A stretch of DNA of 64,000 bases from Actinomadura sp. NBRC 104425 (GTDB lineage: Bacteria; Actinomycetota; Actinomycetes; Streptosporangiales; Streptosporangiaceae): the NCBI RefSeq assembly GCF_030269545.1, contig NZ_BSTN01000004.1, positions 1 through 64,000 on the forward strand, in the 5' to 3' direction. The translations under genes were made by a program, and so were the position numbers. This document shows positions 16,250 to 26,923 of this stretch, piece by piece; the stretch's first letter is position 1, and each line of letters opens with the position of its first letter. The notes beneath the pieces were generated by a model, which did no database searches, was not told the origin of the DNA, and was given only the letters and a program-made list of their open reading frames with translations.

Positions 16250-17761
16250 ATGAGCGGGCGTTCCCGCGCCGTCGTCGCCGCCGACCTGGGCGCCGAAAGC
16301 GGCCGCGTGGTCCTCGGCCGGTTCGACGGATCCCGCGTCGAGCTGACCGAGGTGCACCGCTTCCCCAACGGCCCGCGGCCCGCCGGCGGGCTGCTGCGCT
16401 GGGACCTGGAGCACCTGTGGTCGCAGATGCGCACCGGCCTGGCCAAGGCGGGCGCCCTGGCCGGCCGGGTCGACTCGGTCGGCGTGGACACCTGGGGCCT
16501 CGACTACGGCCTGCTCGACGCCGACGGGGAGCCGCTGGCCGACCCGGTCAGCTACCGCGACCCGCGCACCCGGGGCGTGCTCGCCGACGCCGTGCGCCGC
16601 GTCGGCGCCGAACGGCTGTACGCCGACACCGGCACCCAGCTGATGGAGATCAACACCGTCTACCAGCTGATGGCCGACGCCGGCCGCGGCGTGCTGGCGG
16701 ACGCGGCGACGCTGCTGATGATGGCCGACCTGTTCCACCGCCGGCTGTCCGGCGCGACCGTCGCCGAGTACACCGCGGTCAGCACCACCGGCGCCTACGA
16801 CGTGACCCGCCGCGCCTGGGCGACCGGGCTGCTGGACGACCTGGGCGTCCCCACCCACATGCTGCCCGAGGTGGTGGACGCGGGCACCGTCCTCGGCCCG
16901 GTGCTGCCCGCCGCGCTCGACCACCCCGCCTACACCGGAGCCCAGGTGATCGTCCCCGGTGCGCACGACACCGCCAGCGCCGTGGCGAGCGTGCCGTTCG
17001 TGCACCCCGACGCCGGATACGTCTCGTCCGGCACCTGGTCGCTGGTGGGCGTGGAGACCGGCGAGGCGGTCGTCACCGAGGCGGCCCGCAAGGCCAACCT
17101 CACCAACGAGGGCGGTGTCCGCGGCACCATCCGGCTGCTGCGCAACTGCATGGGCCTGTGGCTGCTGCAGGAATGCCGCCGCCAGTGGGAGCGCGAGGGG
17201 CGCCGCTACGGCTACGACGACCTGGTGCGCCTCGCCGAGTCGGCCCCGCCCGCCGTCAGCGTGGTCAACCCCGACCACCCCGGGTTCGTGCAGCCCGGCG
17301 ACATGCCCGCGCGCATCCGCGACTACTGCCGGCGCACCGGGCAGCCGGTCCCGGCCGGGCCGGCCGAGGTCGTGCGGTGCGTGCTCGACAGCCTGGCCCT
17401 GGGCTACCGCGCCGCCTTCGACGACATCGCCGAGGTCACCGGACGTCCCGTGCCCGCCGTGCACATCGTCGGCGGCGGCTCGCGCAACACGCTGCTCAAC
17501 CGGCTCACCGCCGAGGCGACCGGGCTGCCGGTGATCACCGGTCCGGTCGAGGCCACCGCGCTGGGCAACGTGCTCGTCCAGCTCATGGCGCTGGGCGAGC
17601 TGTCCGGACTGGACGAGGCGCGCGCGGCGGTACGGGCCGGGACGCGCACCGGCCGGGTCGAGCCGTCCGGCTCGGACCGCTGGTCGGACCTGTACGGCCG
17701 CCTGCGCGCGTTCGCGGCGGCCGACCAAGCGGCGGCGTTTGCCGACGAAAGGAGATCATGA
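16250..17761 (+). CDS. rhaB: Rhamnulokinase-like FGGY sugar kinase
   Basis: A 503-residue FGGY kinase closest in motif content to L-rhamnulokinase: DLGAESGRVVLGRFD at the start, SVGVDTWGLDYGLLD, the long block NEGGVRGTIRLLRNCMGLWL typical of RhaB, and HIVGGGSRNTLLNRLTA near the C-terminus. It would phosphorylate L-rhamnulose at O1 in the cytoplasm. The start ATG 16250 follows GGAGGGGCAC. It is first in an operon with a rhamnose-type ABC transporter; in Rhizobium a kinase of this kind is needed for uptake as well as catabolism. Rhamnose isomerase and aldolase genes are not in the window. Confidence 0.92.
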   Translation: MSGRSRAVVAADLGAESGRVVLGRFDGSRVELTEVHRFPNGPRPAGGLLRWDLEHLWSQMRTGLAKAGALAGRVDSVGVDTWGLDYGLLDADGEPLADPVSYRDPRTRGVLADAVRRVGAERLYADTGTQLMEINTVYQLMADAGRGVLADAATLLMMADLFHRRLSGATVAEYTAVSTTGAYDVTRRAWATGLLDDLGVPTHMLPEVVDAGTVLGPVLPAALDHPAYTGAQVIVPGAHDTASAVASVPFVHPDAGYVSSGTWSLVGVETGEAVVTEAARKANLTNEGGVRGTIRLLRNCMGLWLLQECRRQWEREGRRYGYDDLVRLAESAPPAVSVVNPDHPGFVQPGDMPARIRDYCRRTGQPVPAGPAEVVRCVLDSLALGYRAAFDDIAEVTGRPVPAVHIVGGGSRNTLLNRLTAEATGLPVITGPVEATALGNVLVQLMALGELSGLDEARAAVRAGTRTGRVEPSGSDRWSDLYGRLRAFAAADQAAAFADERRS

Positions 17762-18786
17762 TGAGGCTGACCAGGACGGTCACCGTCGGTGTCGCGTTCG
17801 CCCTCGCCGCGGGCCTGGGGCTCGCCGGGTGCAGCAAGAAGGAGAACGCCTCCGGCTCCGGCGGCTCGGGCGACGGCAAGATCAAGGTCGCGTTCGTGCC
17901 GAAGCTGCAGGGCATCCCCTACTTCGAGGCGATGAACACCGGCGGGCGCCAGGCCGCCGCCGACCTGGGCGTGGAGTGGATCTACAAGGGCCCCACCACG
18001 GCCGACCCGGGCGCGCAGACCGAGGTGGTCAAGTCGCTGATCCAGCAGCGGGTGGACGTGCTGGTGGTCGCGCCCAACGACCCCGACTCGATGGCGCCGA
18101 TCCTCAAGGACGCCCAGTCCCGCGGCATCAAGGTGATGACGTCCGACACCGACGCGCCCAACTCGGTGCGCGAGCTGTTCGTCAACCAGGCCACCGCCGA
18201 GGGCATCGGGCAGACCGTCACCGACGCGCTGCTGGAGAAGATGGGCGGCAAGGGCGAGTACGCCATCGTCTCGTGCGGGCAGACCGCCGGGAACCTCAAC
18301 TCCTGGATCGCGGTGCAGCGCAAGTACACCGCCGAGAAGTACCCCGACGCCAAGATCGTCGACGTGGTGTACGCGGGCGAGGACGAGGCCAAGGCCACCT
18401 CGATGGCCAAGGACCTGATGAACGCCCACCCCAAGCTGACCGGGCTGGTCGGCGAGTGCACCACCTCGGCGCCGGGCGTGGCCAAGGCCGTCCGAGAGAC
18501 CGGCAAGATCGGCAAGGTGTTCACCGTCGGGGTCGGCACCCCGGCGTCGATGAAGCCGTACCTGATGGACGGCTCGTCCAGCACCTCGGTGCTGTGGGAC
18601 GTCGAGCAGCTCGGCTACCTGACGGTGTGGGCCGGCACCCAGCTGAAGAAGGGCACGCCGCTGCAGGCGACCAACAAGGTGAGCGACAAGCTGCCCGCGG
18701 TGAAGTACTTCCCCGACCAGAAGATGCTGCTCCTCGGCGACCCGCTGCGGATCACCAAGGACAACGTCGGCAACTACAACTACTAG
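17758..18786 (+). CDS. rhaS: Sugar ABC transporter, substrate-binding lipoprotein (RhaS-like)
   Basis: A 342-residue periplasmic-binding-protein type 1 (RbsB fold) lipoprotein. The signal peptide ends in a lipobox, GLGLAGC, followed by a Gly/Ser linker. Family blocks include KVAFVPKLQGIPYFEAMNTG, QRVDVLVVAPNDPDSMAPIL, GIKVMTSDTDAP and SVLWDVEQLGYLTVWAGTQL, as in rhamnose-binding RhaS and autoinducer-2 LsrB proteins. ATG 17758 overlaps the kinase stop (ATGA) behind AAAGGAGATC; ATG 17761 is also possible. Rhamnose is the favoured ligand because of the adjacent kinase. Confidence 0.92.
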   Translation: MMRLTRTVTVGVAFALAAGLGLAGCSKKENASGSGGSGDGKIKVAFVPKLQGIPYFEAMNTGGRQAAADLGVEWIYKGPTTADPGAQTEVVKSLIQQRVDVLVVAPNDPDSMAPILKDAQSRGIKVMTSDTDAPNSVRELFVNQATAEGIGQTVTDALLEKMGGKGEYAIVSCGQTAGNLNSWIAVQRKYTAEKYPDAKIVDVVYAGEDEAKATSMAKDLMNAHPKLTGLVGECTTSAPGVAKAVRETGKIGKVFTVGVGTPASMKPYLMDGSSSTSVLWDVEQLGYLTVWAGTQLKKGTPLQATNKVSDKLPAVKYFPDQKMLLLGDPLRITKDNVGNYNY

Positions 18787-18798
18787 AGGGCCCGGCCG

Positions 18799-20402
<1,604 letters not shown>

Positions 20403-20406
<4 letters not shown>

Positions 20407-21392
20407 CGGCGCTCGCACGGCCCTGGACGCGGCGTCCCGCCGCGGGCGCGATCGAGGGCCAGGAAGCGGTGCTGATCGGCGTGATCGCGCTGCTGTGGAC
20501 GGCGCTCGGCCTGTCGGTCGACACCTTCTTCACCGCGTCCAACCTGCAGAACATCCTGGCCACGGTGGCGCCGGTGACGATCGTCGGGGTCGGCATGACG
20601 GCGGTCATCGTCACCGCCGGCATCGACGTGTCGGTCGGCAGCACCATGGCCGTGGTGATGGTGATCGTGGCGCAGCAGCTGCGCGACGGCGGCCTGGCGT
20701 TCGCGCCCGCGGTCGGGCTGGCGCTGCTGGTCGGCGGCGTGCTCGGCCTGATCAACGGGGCGCTGGTCGGCTACGGCCGGGTGCACCCGATCATCATCAC
20801 GTTCGGCACCCTCAACCTGTACCGGTTCGTCGCGCTGCAGATCTTCGGCGGGCGGGAGGTCGCCGGGGTGCCCGGCACGCTCGGCCCGCTGGGCGGCGGC
20901 GCCGAGGGCCGCACGTTCGGCCTGCCGCACTCCTGGCTGCTGGCCGTCGCGCTGGCCGCGCTCATGTGGGCGTACATGCGGCACGTCCCGACCGGGCGGC
21001 ACCTGTACGCGATCGGCGGCGACGCCGAGGCGGCGCGGCTGGCCGGGGTGCGCGTCACCCGGCGGCTGCTCACCGTGTACGCCGTGACCGGGCTGCTGGC
21101 GGGGCTGGCCGCCTGCTGCATGATCGGCGGCGGCGGACTGGTCGCGCAGAGCGCCGGAACCGGCATGGAACTGCAGGTCATCGCCGCCGTGGTGATCGGC
21201 GGCACCAGCATCCAGGGCGGCCGCGGCACCGTGCTCGGCACCGTGCTGGGCGCCCTGCTGGTCGGCACCGTCACCAGCGCGGTCACCCTGCTGAGCTGGC
21301 CGAACGAGCTGACCTCGCTGTTCATCGGAGTGTTCATCCTCGTGGCGGTCGGATCTGACCTGCTGCGCGAGCGCCGGAGGCGGTCCCTGTGA
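20403..21392 (+). CDS. rhaP: Sugar ABC transporter permease (RhaP-like)
   Basis: A 329-residue permease of the RbsC/RhaP family with 8 to 10 predicted membrane segments. Typical blocks are TASNLQNILATVAPVTIVGV, GIDVSVGSTMAVVMVI, INGALVGYGRVHPIIITFGT and YAIGGDAEAARLAGVRV. It forms the membrane channel with the second permease. ATG 20403 overlaps the ATPase stop as ATGA. Confidence 0.93.
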
Positions 21393-22489
21393 TGCCGCAG
21401 TCGACCAGTGAGCCCGCGGACACCACCACGCGCGACGGCGCGGCCGGGGCGCGGCCGCCCTCGCCCCTGGCCCGGCTGGGCCGCCTGCTGCTGCACGACC
21501 GGGTGGCGCTGCTGGTGCTGCTGCTGGCCGTGCTGGTCGCCTGGATGAAGGTCCTCGACCGGGGCGGCTACCTGCTCGGCCCGTACGACGCCGCGTACAT
21601 GGCGGCGGCGCTGGAGTCGTTCGTGCCGCTGTGCATCCTGGCGCTGGCCGAGATGCTGGTGATCCTGTCGGGGCGCGGCGGCATCGACCTGTCGGTCGGG
21701 GCGATGGTGAGCCTGACCGGCATGGCGTTCGGGTTCATGGTGGGCGAATGGGGCTGGCCGCTGTGGCCGTCCCTGGTGGCCGCGCTGGCGTTCGGGACGG
21801 CGCTCGGCGCGGTCAACGGGTTCCTCGTCGCCGTGCTCGGCTTCCCCTCCCTGATCGCCACGCTGGCCACCGGATACGCCTACAGCTCGCTGGCGCTGGT
21901 CAGCCACGACAACGCGCCGATCTCCACCAAGCCCGTCCAGGACCTGCACGACCTGACCAGCATGGTCCGGCTGCCGCTCGGCCTGCCGCCGGTGCCCAGG
22001 CAGTTCTTCACCTTCCTGCTGCCCTGCGCGGTGCTGGTGTGGCTGCTGGTCAACCGCACCGCGTTCGGGCGCCGCCTGTACGCGGTCGGCACCAACGAGA
22101 CCGCGGCCCGGTACGCGGCGCTGTCGGTCGGCGGCGTGCGGTTCCGCGCGTTCGCGCTGGCGGGGCTGCTGTCGGGGGTGGCGGCGGTCGTCACGGTGGG
22201 GCAGTTCGCCTCCGCGCGCCCCGACGCCGGGACGGTCGGCAACGGCATGGCCCTGCCCGCGATCACCATCGCCGTGCTGGGCGGGGTCGCCATCACCGGC
22301 GGCGTCGGCCGGGTCGGCGGCGTGATCGTCGCGGCGCTGCTGGTGGTGTGGCTGAACGCCGGGATCCTGCTGTACTTCGAGGGGTCGGCGGGCTCGCGCT
22401 ACCAGCTGCTGGCCCTCGGCGTGCTGCTGATCGCCTCCACGCTGCTCAACGCGGTGGCCGGACGCCGCCGGCGGCGACGCACCCGGTAG
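21389..22489 (+). CDS. rhaQ: Sugar ABC transporter permease (RhaQ-like)
   Basis: A 366-residue second permease. It has a Pro/Ala-rich N-terminus of about 40 residues and then the RbsC-type core: LAEMLVILSGRGGIDLSVGA, FLVAVLGFPSLIATLATGYA and YAVGTNETAARYAALSVGGV. GTG 21389 overlaps the previous stop; ATG 21392 is an equally good start. A heterodimer of two unequal permeases is usual for rhamnose importers. Confidence 0.93.
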   Translation: MMPQSTSEPADTTTRDGAAGARPPSPLARLGRLLLHDRVALLVLLLAVLVAWMKVLDRGGYLLGPYDAAYMAAALESFVPLCILALAEMLVILSGRGGIDLSVGAMVSLTGMAFGFMVGEWGWPLWPSLVAALAFGTALGAVNGFLVAVLGFPSLIATLATGYAYSSLALVSHDNAPISTKPVQDLHDLTSMVRLPLGLPPVPRQFFTFLLPCAVLVWLLVNRTAFGRRLYAVGTNETAARYAALSVGGVRFRAFALAGLLSGVAAVVTVGQFASARPDAGTVGNGMALPAITIAVLGGVAITGGVGRVGGVIVAALLVVWLNAGILLYFEGSAGSRYQLLALGVLLIASTLLNAVAGRRRRRRTR

Positions 22490-22572
22490 ACGGCCGACGG
22501 ACCGGTGACAGGGCCGGCGGGGGGCTCGCCGCGGGTGCGCGGGGAGGCCGCCACACGCGCGAGGATGGTGCC

Positions 22573-23382
22573 ATGGAGCAAGGGGAGAGCGAGGCGCGGG
22601 GCGCCTCGCGGCGGGCGCAGGGACCCGCGGAGCGGCAGCGGCTGATCGCCGAGCAGGTGCTGTCGGAGGGGTCGGCGTCGGCCGCCGACCTGGCCGAGCG
22701 GTTCGGCGTCAGCCTGATGACGATCCACCGGGACCTGGACGAGCTGGAGCGCCAGGGGGTGGTCCGCAAGTTCCGCGGCGGGGTGACCGCGCAGCCGTCC
22801 GGGGTGTTCGAGAGCAACGTCGCCTACCGCCGCAAGTCGATGCGGGCGGAGAAGGAGGCGGTGGCCGAGCGCGCCGTCCGGCTCATCGAGCCGGGCATGG
22901 CGGTGATGCTGGACGACTCGACCACCACGCTGGCGCTGGCGGCGCGGCTGTCGGAGGTGACGCCGCTGACGGTGGTCACCAACTTCCTGGAGGGGCTGAA
23001 CCTGCTGGCGCAGTTCCGCGGCATCCGGCTGATGGCGCTGGGCGGCGACTACGACGCCATGCACGACTCGTTCCTGGGCGTGTCCTGCGTGGAGGCGATC
23101 GAGTCGCTCAGCGTGGACCTGTGCTTCGTGTCGACGTCGGCGGTGTCGGCCGGGTACGCCTTCCACCAGGAGCAGCACATCGTGTCGGTGAAGCGGGCGA
23201 TGCTGGCGTCGGCGGCGCGCAACGTGCTGCTGCTCGACCACACCAAGCTGGGCCGCACGGCGCTGCACCGGGTGGCGCCGCTCGGCGAGTTCGAACGCGT
23301 CATCGTCGACGCGGGGGCGTCCCCCGAGGCCCTGCGCGACCTCGACGAGCACAAGGTCCCCTACGACGTGGCGCCGCTGTGA
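22573..23382 (+). CDS. DeoR-family transcriptional regulator
   Basis: A 269-residue DeoR repressor. The N-terminal helix-turn-helix is ASAADLAERFGVSLMTIHRD followed by LDELERQGVVRKFRGGV. The C-terminal sensor has LDDSTTTLALAARL and LLLDHTKLGRTALHRVAPL, as in sugar-phosphate-binding DeoR proteins. It lies 83 bases after the second permease on the same strand and probably controls the operon in response to a rhamnose-derived phosphate; the inverted repeat at 16191-16205 is a candidate site. The start is ATG 22573. Confidence 0.93.
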   Translation: MEQGESEARGASRRAQGPAERQRLIAEQVLSEGSASAADLAERFGVSLMTIHRDLDELERQGVVRKFRGGVTAQPSGVFESNVAYRRKSMRAEKEAVAERAVRLIEPGMAVMLDDSTTTLALAARLSEVTPLTVVTNFLEGLNLLAQFRGIRLMALGGDYDAMHDSFLGVSCVEAIESLSVDLCFVSTSAVSAGYAFHQEQHIVSVKRAMLASAARNVLLLDHTKLGRTALHRVAPLGEFERVIVDAGASPEALRDLDEHKVPYDVAPL

Positions 23383-23412
23383 CCCGGGCCACCGCGCCGC
23401 CCGAGGTGGAGG

Positions 23413-23426
23413 CCGGAATATTCCGG
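23413..23426. promoter_or_regulatory. 14-bp perfect palindrome between DeoR and aldo/keto reductase genes
   Basis: CCGGAATATTCCGG is a perfect palindrome, 62 bases before the aldo/keto reductase start. It may be an operator for that gene or the base of a small terminator for the DeoR gene; there is no T-tail. Confidence 0.4.
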
Positions 23427-23487
23427 GCATGGTGGTGGTCTGATACCGGATGCATGATTTCAACACCCATGTGAGCAGGGAGATTTC

Positions 23488-24315
23488 GTGACCGTTCCCA
23501 ACGTCACGTTCAACAACGGCGTCACCATGCCGCAGCTCGGCTACGGAGTGTGGCAGGTCCCCGACGCCGAGGCCGAGCGGGTCGTCAAGATCGCGTTGGA
23601 GACCGGCTACCGCAGCGTCGACACCGCGGCGATCTACGAGAACGAGGAGGGCACGGGCCGCGCCCTGCGCGCTTCGGGCGTGCCGCGCGAGGAGCTGTTC
23701 GTCACCACCAAGTTGTGGAACAGCGAGCAGGGCTACGACTCCACGTTGCGCGCCTTCGACGCCAGCCTGGAGCGGCTCGGCCTGGAGTACGTGGACCTGT
23801 ACCTCATCCACTGGCCGGTGCCGAGCCGCGGCCTGTACCTCGACACCTGGCGCGCGTTCGAGAAGCTGTACGCCGACGGCCGCGTCCGCGCCATCGGCGT
23901 GTCCAACTTCACCGTGGACACGCTCACCCGGCTGCTGGACGAGACCGATGTGGTGCCGGTCCTCAACCAGATCGAGCTGCACCCGTACCTGCAGCAGGAG
24001 GAGCTGCGCGCCTTCCACGCCGAGCACGGCATCCTCACCGAGGCGTGGAGCCCCCTCGGCCAGGGCCAGGGCCTGCTGGACGACCCCGAGCTGGGCCGCC
24101 TGGCCGCCGAGCACGGCAAGACCCCCGCGCAGCTGGTGCTGCGCTGGCACCTGGAGCTGGGCAACGTGGTCATCCCCAAGTCGGCGACCCCGTCGCGCAT
24201 CGCCGAGAACTTCGACGTGTTCGGCTTCGAGCTGACCGACAAGGACAAGGCCGCGATCGCCGCCCTCGACAAGGGCACCCGCTTCGGCCCGGACCCGGCC
24301 ACGTTCGCCGGCTGA
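23488..24315 (+). CDS. Aldo/keto reductase (2,5-diketo-D-gluconate reductase type)
   Basis: A 275-residue NADPH-dependent aldo/keto reductase. The catalytic tetrad is visible: Asp and Tyr in SVDTAAIYENEEG, Lys in VTTKLWN and His in YLIHWPVP. The C-terminal cofactor block is VVIPKSATPSRIAENFDVFG. It is closest to the DkgA/AKR5 group, which reduces aldehydes and keto-sugars; the actual substrate is unknown. The start GTG 23488 follows AGCAGGGAGA. It is a single gene ended by two hairpins. Confidence 0.93.
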   Translation: MTVPNVTFNNGVTMPQLGYGVWQVPDAEAERVVKIALETGYRSVDTAAIYENEEGTGRALRASGVPREELFVTTKLWNSEQGYDSTLRAFDASLERLGLEYVDLYLIHWPVPSRGLYLDTWRAFEKLYADGRVRAIGVSNFTVDTLTRLLDETDVVPVLNQIELHPYLQQEELRAFHAEHGILTEAWSPLGQGQGLLDDPELGRLAAEHGKTPAQLVLRWHLELGNVVIPKSATPSRIAENFDVFGFELTDKDKAAIAALDKGTRFGPDPATFAG

Positions 24316-24333
24316 CCTGGCGGCCGGCGCTCT

Positions 24334-24407
24334 CACCGCGGGGTCGTGCCCGCGGTGGAACGTCGCGATGCCGGGCACCTGCGGCGGCGCCGTCCGCGGG
24401 TGCCCGG
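24334..24407. terminator. Two tandem hairpins between convergent genes
   Basis: The first stem is CACCGCGGG (24334-24342) with CCCGCGGTG (24349-24357), perfect, loop of 6. The second is CCGGGCACC (24371-24379) with GGTGCCCGG (24399-24407), also perfect. They sit between the aldo/keto reductase (plus) and the TPM-like operon (minus) and can end transcription from both sides. No T-tail is present, as is common in actinobacteria. Confidence 0.7.
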
Positions 24408-24459
24408 CGTTCTCCTGCGCTTTCGGGCCGCCGTGGCCGCCGGCGGTGCTCAGCGGTGC

Positions 24460-25701
24460 TCAGCGGTGCAGGTCGCCGCGCAGGATCCGCTGGACGAGGT
24501 CGCCGCGCAGCTGCCCGTACCCGGTGCGGGCCCACAGGCTGTCGTCCGCGTCGACCTCGAAATACGGCACCGGGCGCCCGTCCACCCTGTCCAGCAGCAC
24601 CTGCGGGGTGCGGCGGGCGCGGACGGCCTTGGCGCAGTCGTGGCACGCCTTGATGCGCAGCCGTTCGCGGCTGCCCAGGGGACGCCAGTTCACGGCGACC
24701 GCCGAGTCGCCGTGCAGCGGGTTGAAGAAGCACAGCGGGCTGCTCGGGACCTCCCGGCCGCCGTCCGCCAGCGACCGCGCCGACTCCAGCGCGTCGCGGC
24801 CCCGGTCGACCAGCACGAGCACCCCGGCCAGGTCCGGCAGCCCGCGCGCCGCGTCCAGCACCTTGCCCGCCGCCTGGTAGGCGTCCAGCGCCTCGGTCAT
24901 CAGGGCCCGCACGCGCGGGGCCGAGGCGTCGACGTCGGTCCGGTCCAGCAGTTCGCCGAACGCCACGACCTCGCGGGCGGCCTGCCCGCGCAGCTCCTCC
25001 TCGTTCGCGCGCAGCGCGGTGGCCAGCACGGTGCGCGGCAGCCGGTGCTGCGACGGCGGGGGGACGCGGCCCGTCCGCCGCCACCGCCACACCGCCAGCC
25101 CGGCGACGGCGGCCGCGCCCAGCCCCGCCGAGCCCAGCACCACGGGCAGGGTCGCGCCGCCGTCGTCGTCGTCGCTTTGGTCGGAGCCGGTGGAGGTGCG
25201 CGTCCGGCCCAGGTGCGCGGTGGCGGCGTCGTACTCGGCCTTGCCCCGGCCCGCCGCGATCAGGTCGACGGCGCGTATCAGCCGGTCGGCCAGCGGCGCG
25301 TCCTCCATCTCGTCCAGGAAGAACGGCACCTGCGCGGCGTAGCGGGTGTTCTCCTGCTGTTCGGGCGTGCCGCCCCACTGCCGCGCCGCGAGCTGGTCCT
25401 GGAAGTCGTCCAGGGACAGGTACGCGCCGTCGCGGCCGAGCCGGTCGTGCACGACGGTGAGGAGCTGCTCGGGGTCCTCCCACGTGCCGCCCTTCACCAG
25501 CGGCACGAGCACGACGTAGACGGGGATCGGCGACCGGCGCATGTGGGCCAGCAGCTCCTGCCGCCGCGCCTTCGGCAGGGCCGACGCCAGCGACGAATCG
25601 ACGTAGATCGGCGACTTGCGCAGCGCCGCCGCGATCCGCTCGCCGGGCGACGGCGCCCTTGCGGCGCCCGCGGGACGTGCAGGCCAGTGTTCAGTCGACA
25701 C
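24460..25701 (-). CDS. TPM-like module protein with Cys/His C-terminal domain (third of three paralogues)
   Basis: A 413-residue protein of unknown function. An N-terminal module of about 130 residues (IPVYVVLVPL, VVHDRLGRDGAYLSLDD) resembles TPM-type domains. A membrane segment follows (VVLGSAGLGAAAVAGLAVW), then a cytoplasmic helical region and a C-terminal domain with FFNPLHGDSAVAVNW and a CHDC pair that could bind a metal. There is no signal peptide, unlike its two neighbours. The start is probably GTG 25701, overlapping the upstream stop by 11 bases. It shares this plan with the next gene, so the two arose by duplication. Confidence 0.75.
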   Translation of the reverse strand: MSTEHWPARPAGAARAPSPGERIAAALRKSPIYVDSSLASALPKARRQELLAHMRRSPIPVYVVLVPLVKGGTWEDPEQLLTVVHDRLGRDGAYLSLDDFQDQLAARQWGGTPEQQENTRYAAQVPFFLDEMEDAPLADRLIRAVDLIAAGRGKAEYDAATAHLGRTRTSTGSDQSDDDDGGATLPVVLGSAGLGAAAVAGLAVWRWRRTGRVPPPSQHRLPRTVLATALRANEEELRGQAAREVVAFGELLDRTDVDASAPRVRALMTEALDAYQAAGKVLDAARGLPDLAGVLVLVDRGRDALESARSLADGGREVPSSPLCFFNPLHGDSAVAVNWRPLGSRERLRIKACHDCAKAVRARRTPQVLLDRVDGRPVPYFEVDADDSLWARTGYGQLRGDLVQRILRGDLHR

Positions 25702-26923
25702 CGAGAGACTCCAGTACCACCGAGGGCAGTTCGCGGCCGTGCGCCGCGGACGCGAACCTGGACCAGCGTCCGGGCACACCGTGGTGGAGGCGGCCGCCCG
25801 GGACGCGCAGCGTCCTGCCCGCCAGCGACGACGGGGGCGCGGCGGCGCAGTCGGCGCACACGGGGCGGCGCCCGTGCCCCTTGATCTTGCGGCGGGCGGC
25901 GGACGGCTCGTGCAGCGGGTTGACGAAGCACGGCGCCGACGGGCGGTCCTTCGCCCCGTCCAGCACCTCCCGGCCCTGGCGTGCCAGCACGACCGCCCAC
26001 ACCAGGTCGAGCACGGCCTCGTCGGCGTCCGCCGGGTCCTCGGCGACGTCGTCGAAGAGGATCTGCGCGGCGTCGTAGGCGCGGGCGGCGTAGCCGTGCC
26101 CGGGGGACTCCTCGTGGTCGGGCAGCATGTCGCGCAGTTCGCCGAGCGCGCGAGCGGCGCGCACACGCAGGGAGCGCACCGACGGCTTGGTCTCCCCCCG
26201 GGACGGTGTCCCGGACCGTGCGCGCAGGGCGCGTACCCCTGCGACCGGGGCGCGGATCAACGCGAACAGCAGCAGCGCCCCGAAGGGGCCGACGAGGAGG
26301 AGTCCGGTGAGGAACGGCCCCCAGAACTCGGCCTCCAACGGCGGATGCTCCTGCCCGAAGGGAGGCGGTGTGCTGTTGAGCGTGGGCGTGCTCGCGGGAG
26401 CGGACGGGGCCGACGCCACGGAGTCGAACAGCTGCCGCAGCCGTGCGGGCACGTCCGCCATGGGCGCGTCCAGGTCGGCGGGGGAGTAGACCTTGCTCGG
26501 CGCGTAGGGGATCCGGCGCGGGACGCCGAACGCCACGGATTCGATGTGTCCGTGCTCGTCGACGAGGACGTACAGGCCGTTGCGCCCCACCCGTTCATGC
26601 AGGCCGAACAGGAACGCCTCGTCCTCCCCGTAGGACTCCGACTCCATCGGGTTGGGCGCGACGACGACGTACACGGGAACGCCGATGCGCTTGGCCGTCG
26701 CGGCCATCTCCGCCTTGATCCGCCTGCGGTCGGCCCGGCTGAAGGCGTCCGCCAGGTACATGTCGACCGACAGCGGATCCTCGGCCAGCTCCGCCGCCAC
26801 CCGGGCGAACCGGGTCTCCTCGTGCGGCGCGGGTGACGGCGCCGCCGCGGCGGGGCCCGCCGGCGCCCCGAGGCAGGCGAGCAGAAGTGCGGCGGCGAGC
26901 ACGGCCGCCAGGCGCCCGATCAC
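25691..26923 (-). CDS. TPM-like module membrane protein with Cys/His C-terminal domain (second paralogue)
   Basis: A 410-residue paralogue of the gene after it. It begins with a signal peptide (LAAVLAAALLLACLGAPAG). The extracytoplasmic module contains VPVYVVVAPNPMES and GLHERVGRNGLYVLVDE. One membrane segment (FLTGLLLVGPFGALLLFALI) precedes a helical domain and a C-terminal part with CFVNPLHEPSAARRKI and a CADC pair. GTG 26923 overlaps the upstream stop as GTGA. Function unknown; the arrangement suggests an outer sensor or binding module joined to an inner metal-binding domain. Confidence 0.75.
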   Translation of the reverse strand: MIGRLAAVLAAALLLACLGAPAGPAAAAPSPAPHEETRFARVAAELAEDPLSVDMYLADAFSRADRRRIKAEMAATAKRIGVPVYVVVAPNPMESESYGEDEAFLFGLHERVGRNGLYVLVDEHGHIESVAFGVPRRIPYAPSKVYSPADLDAPMADVPARLRQLFDSVASAPSAPASTPTLNSTPPPFGQEHPPLEAEFWGPFLTGLLLVGPFGALLLFALIRAPVAGVRALRARSGTPSRGETKPSVRSLRVRAARALGELRDMLPDHEESPGHGYAARAYDAAQILFDDVAEDPADADEAVLDLVWAVVLARQGREVLDGAKDRPSAPCFVNPLHEPSAARRKIKGHGRRPVCADCAAAPPSSLAGRTLRVPGGRLHHGVPGRWSRFASAAHGRELPSVVLESLGVD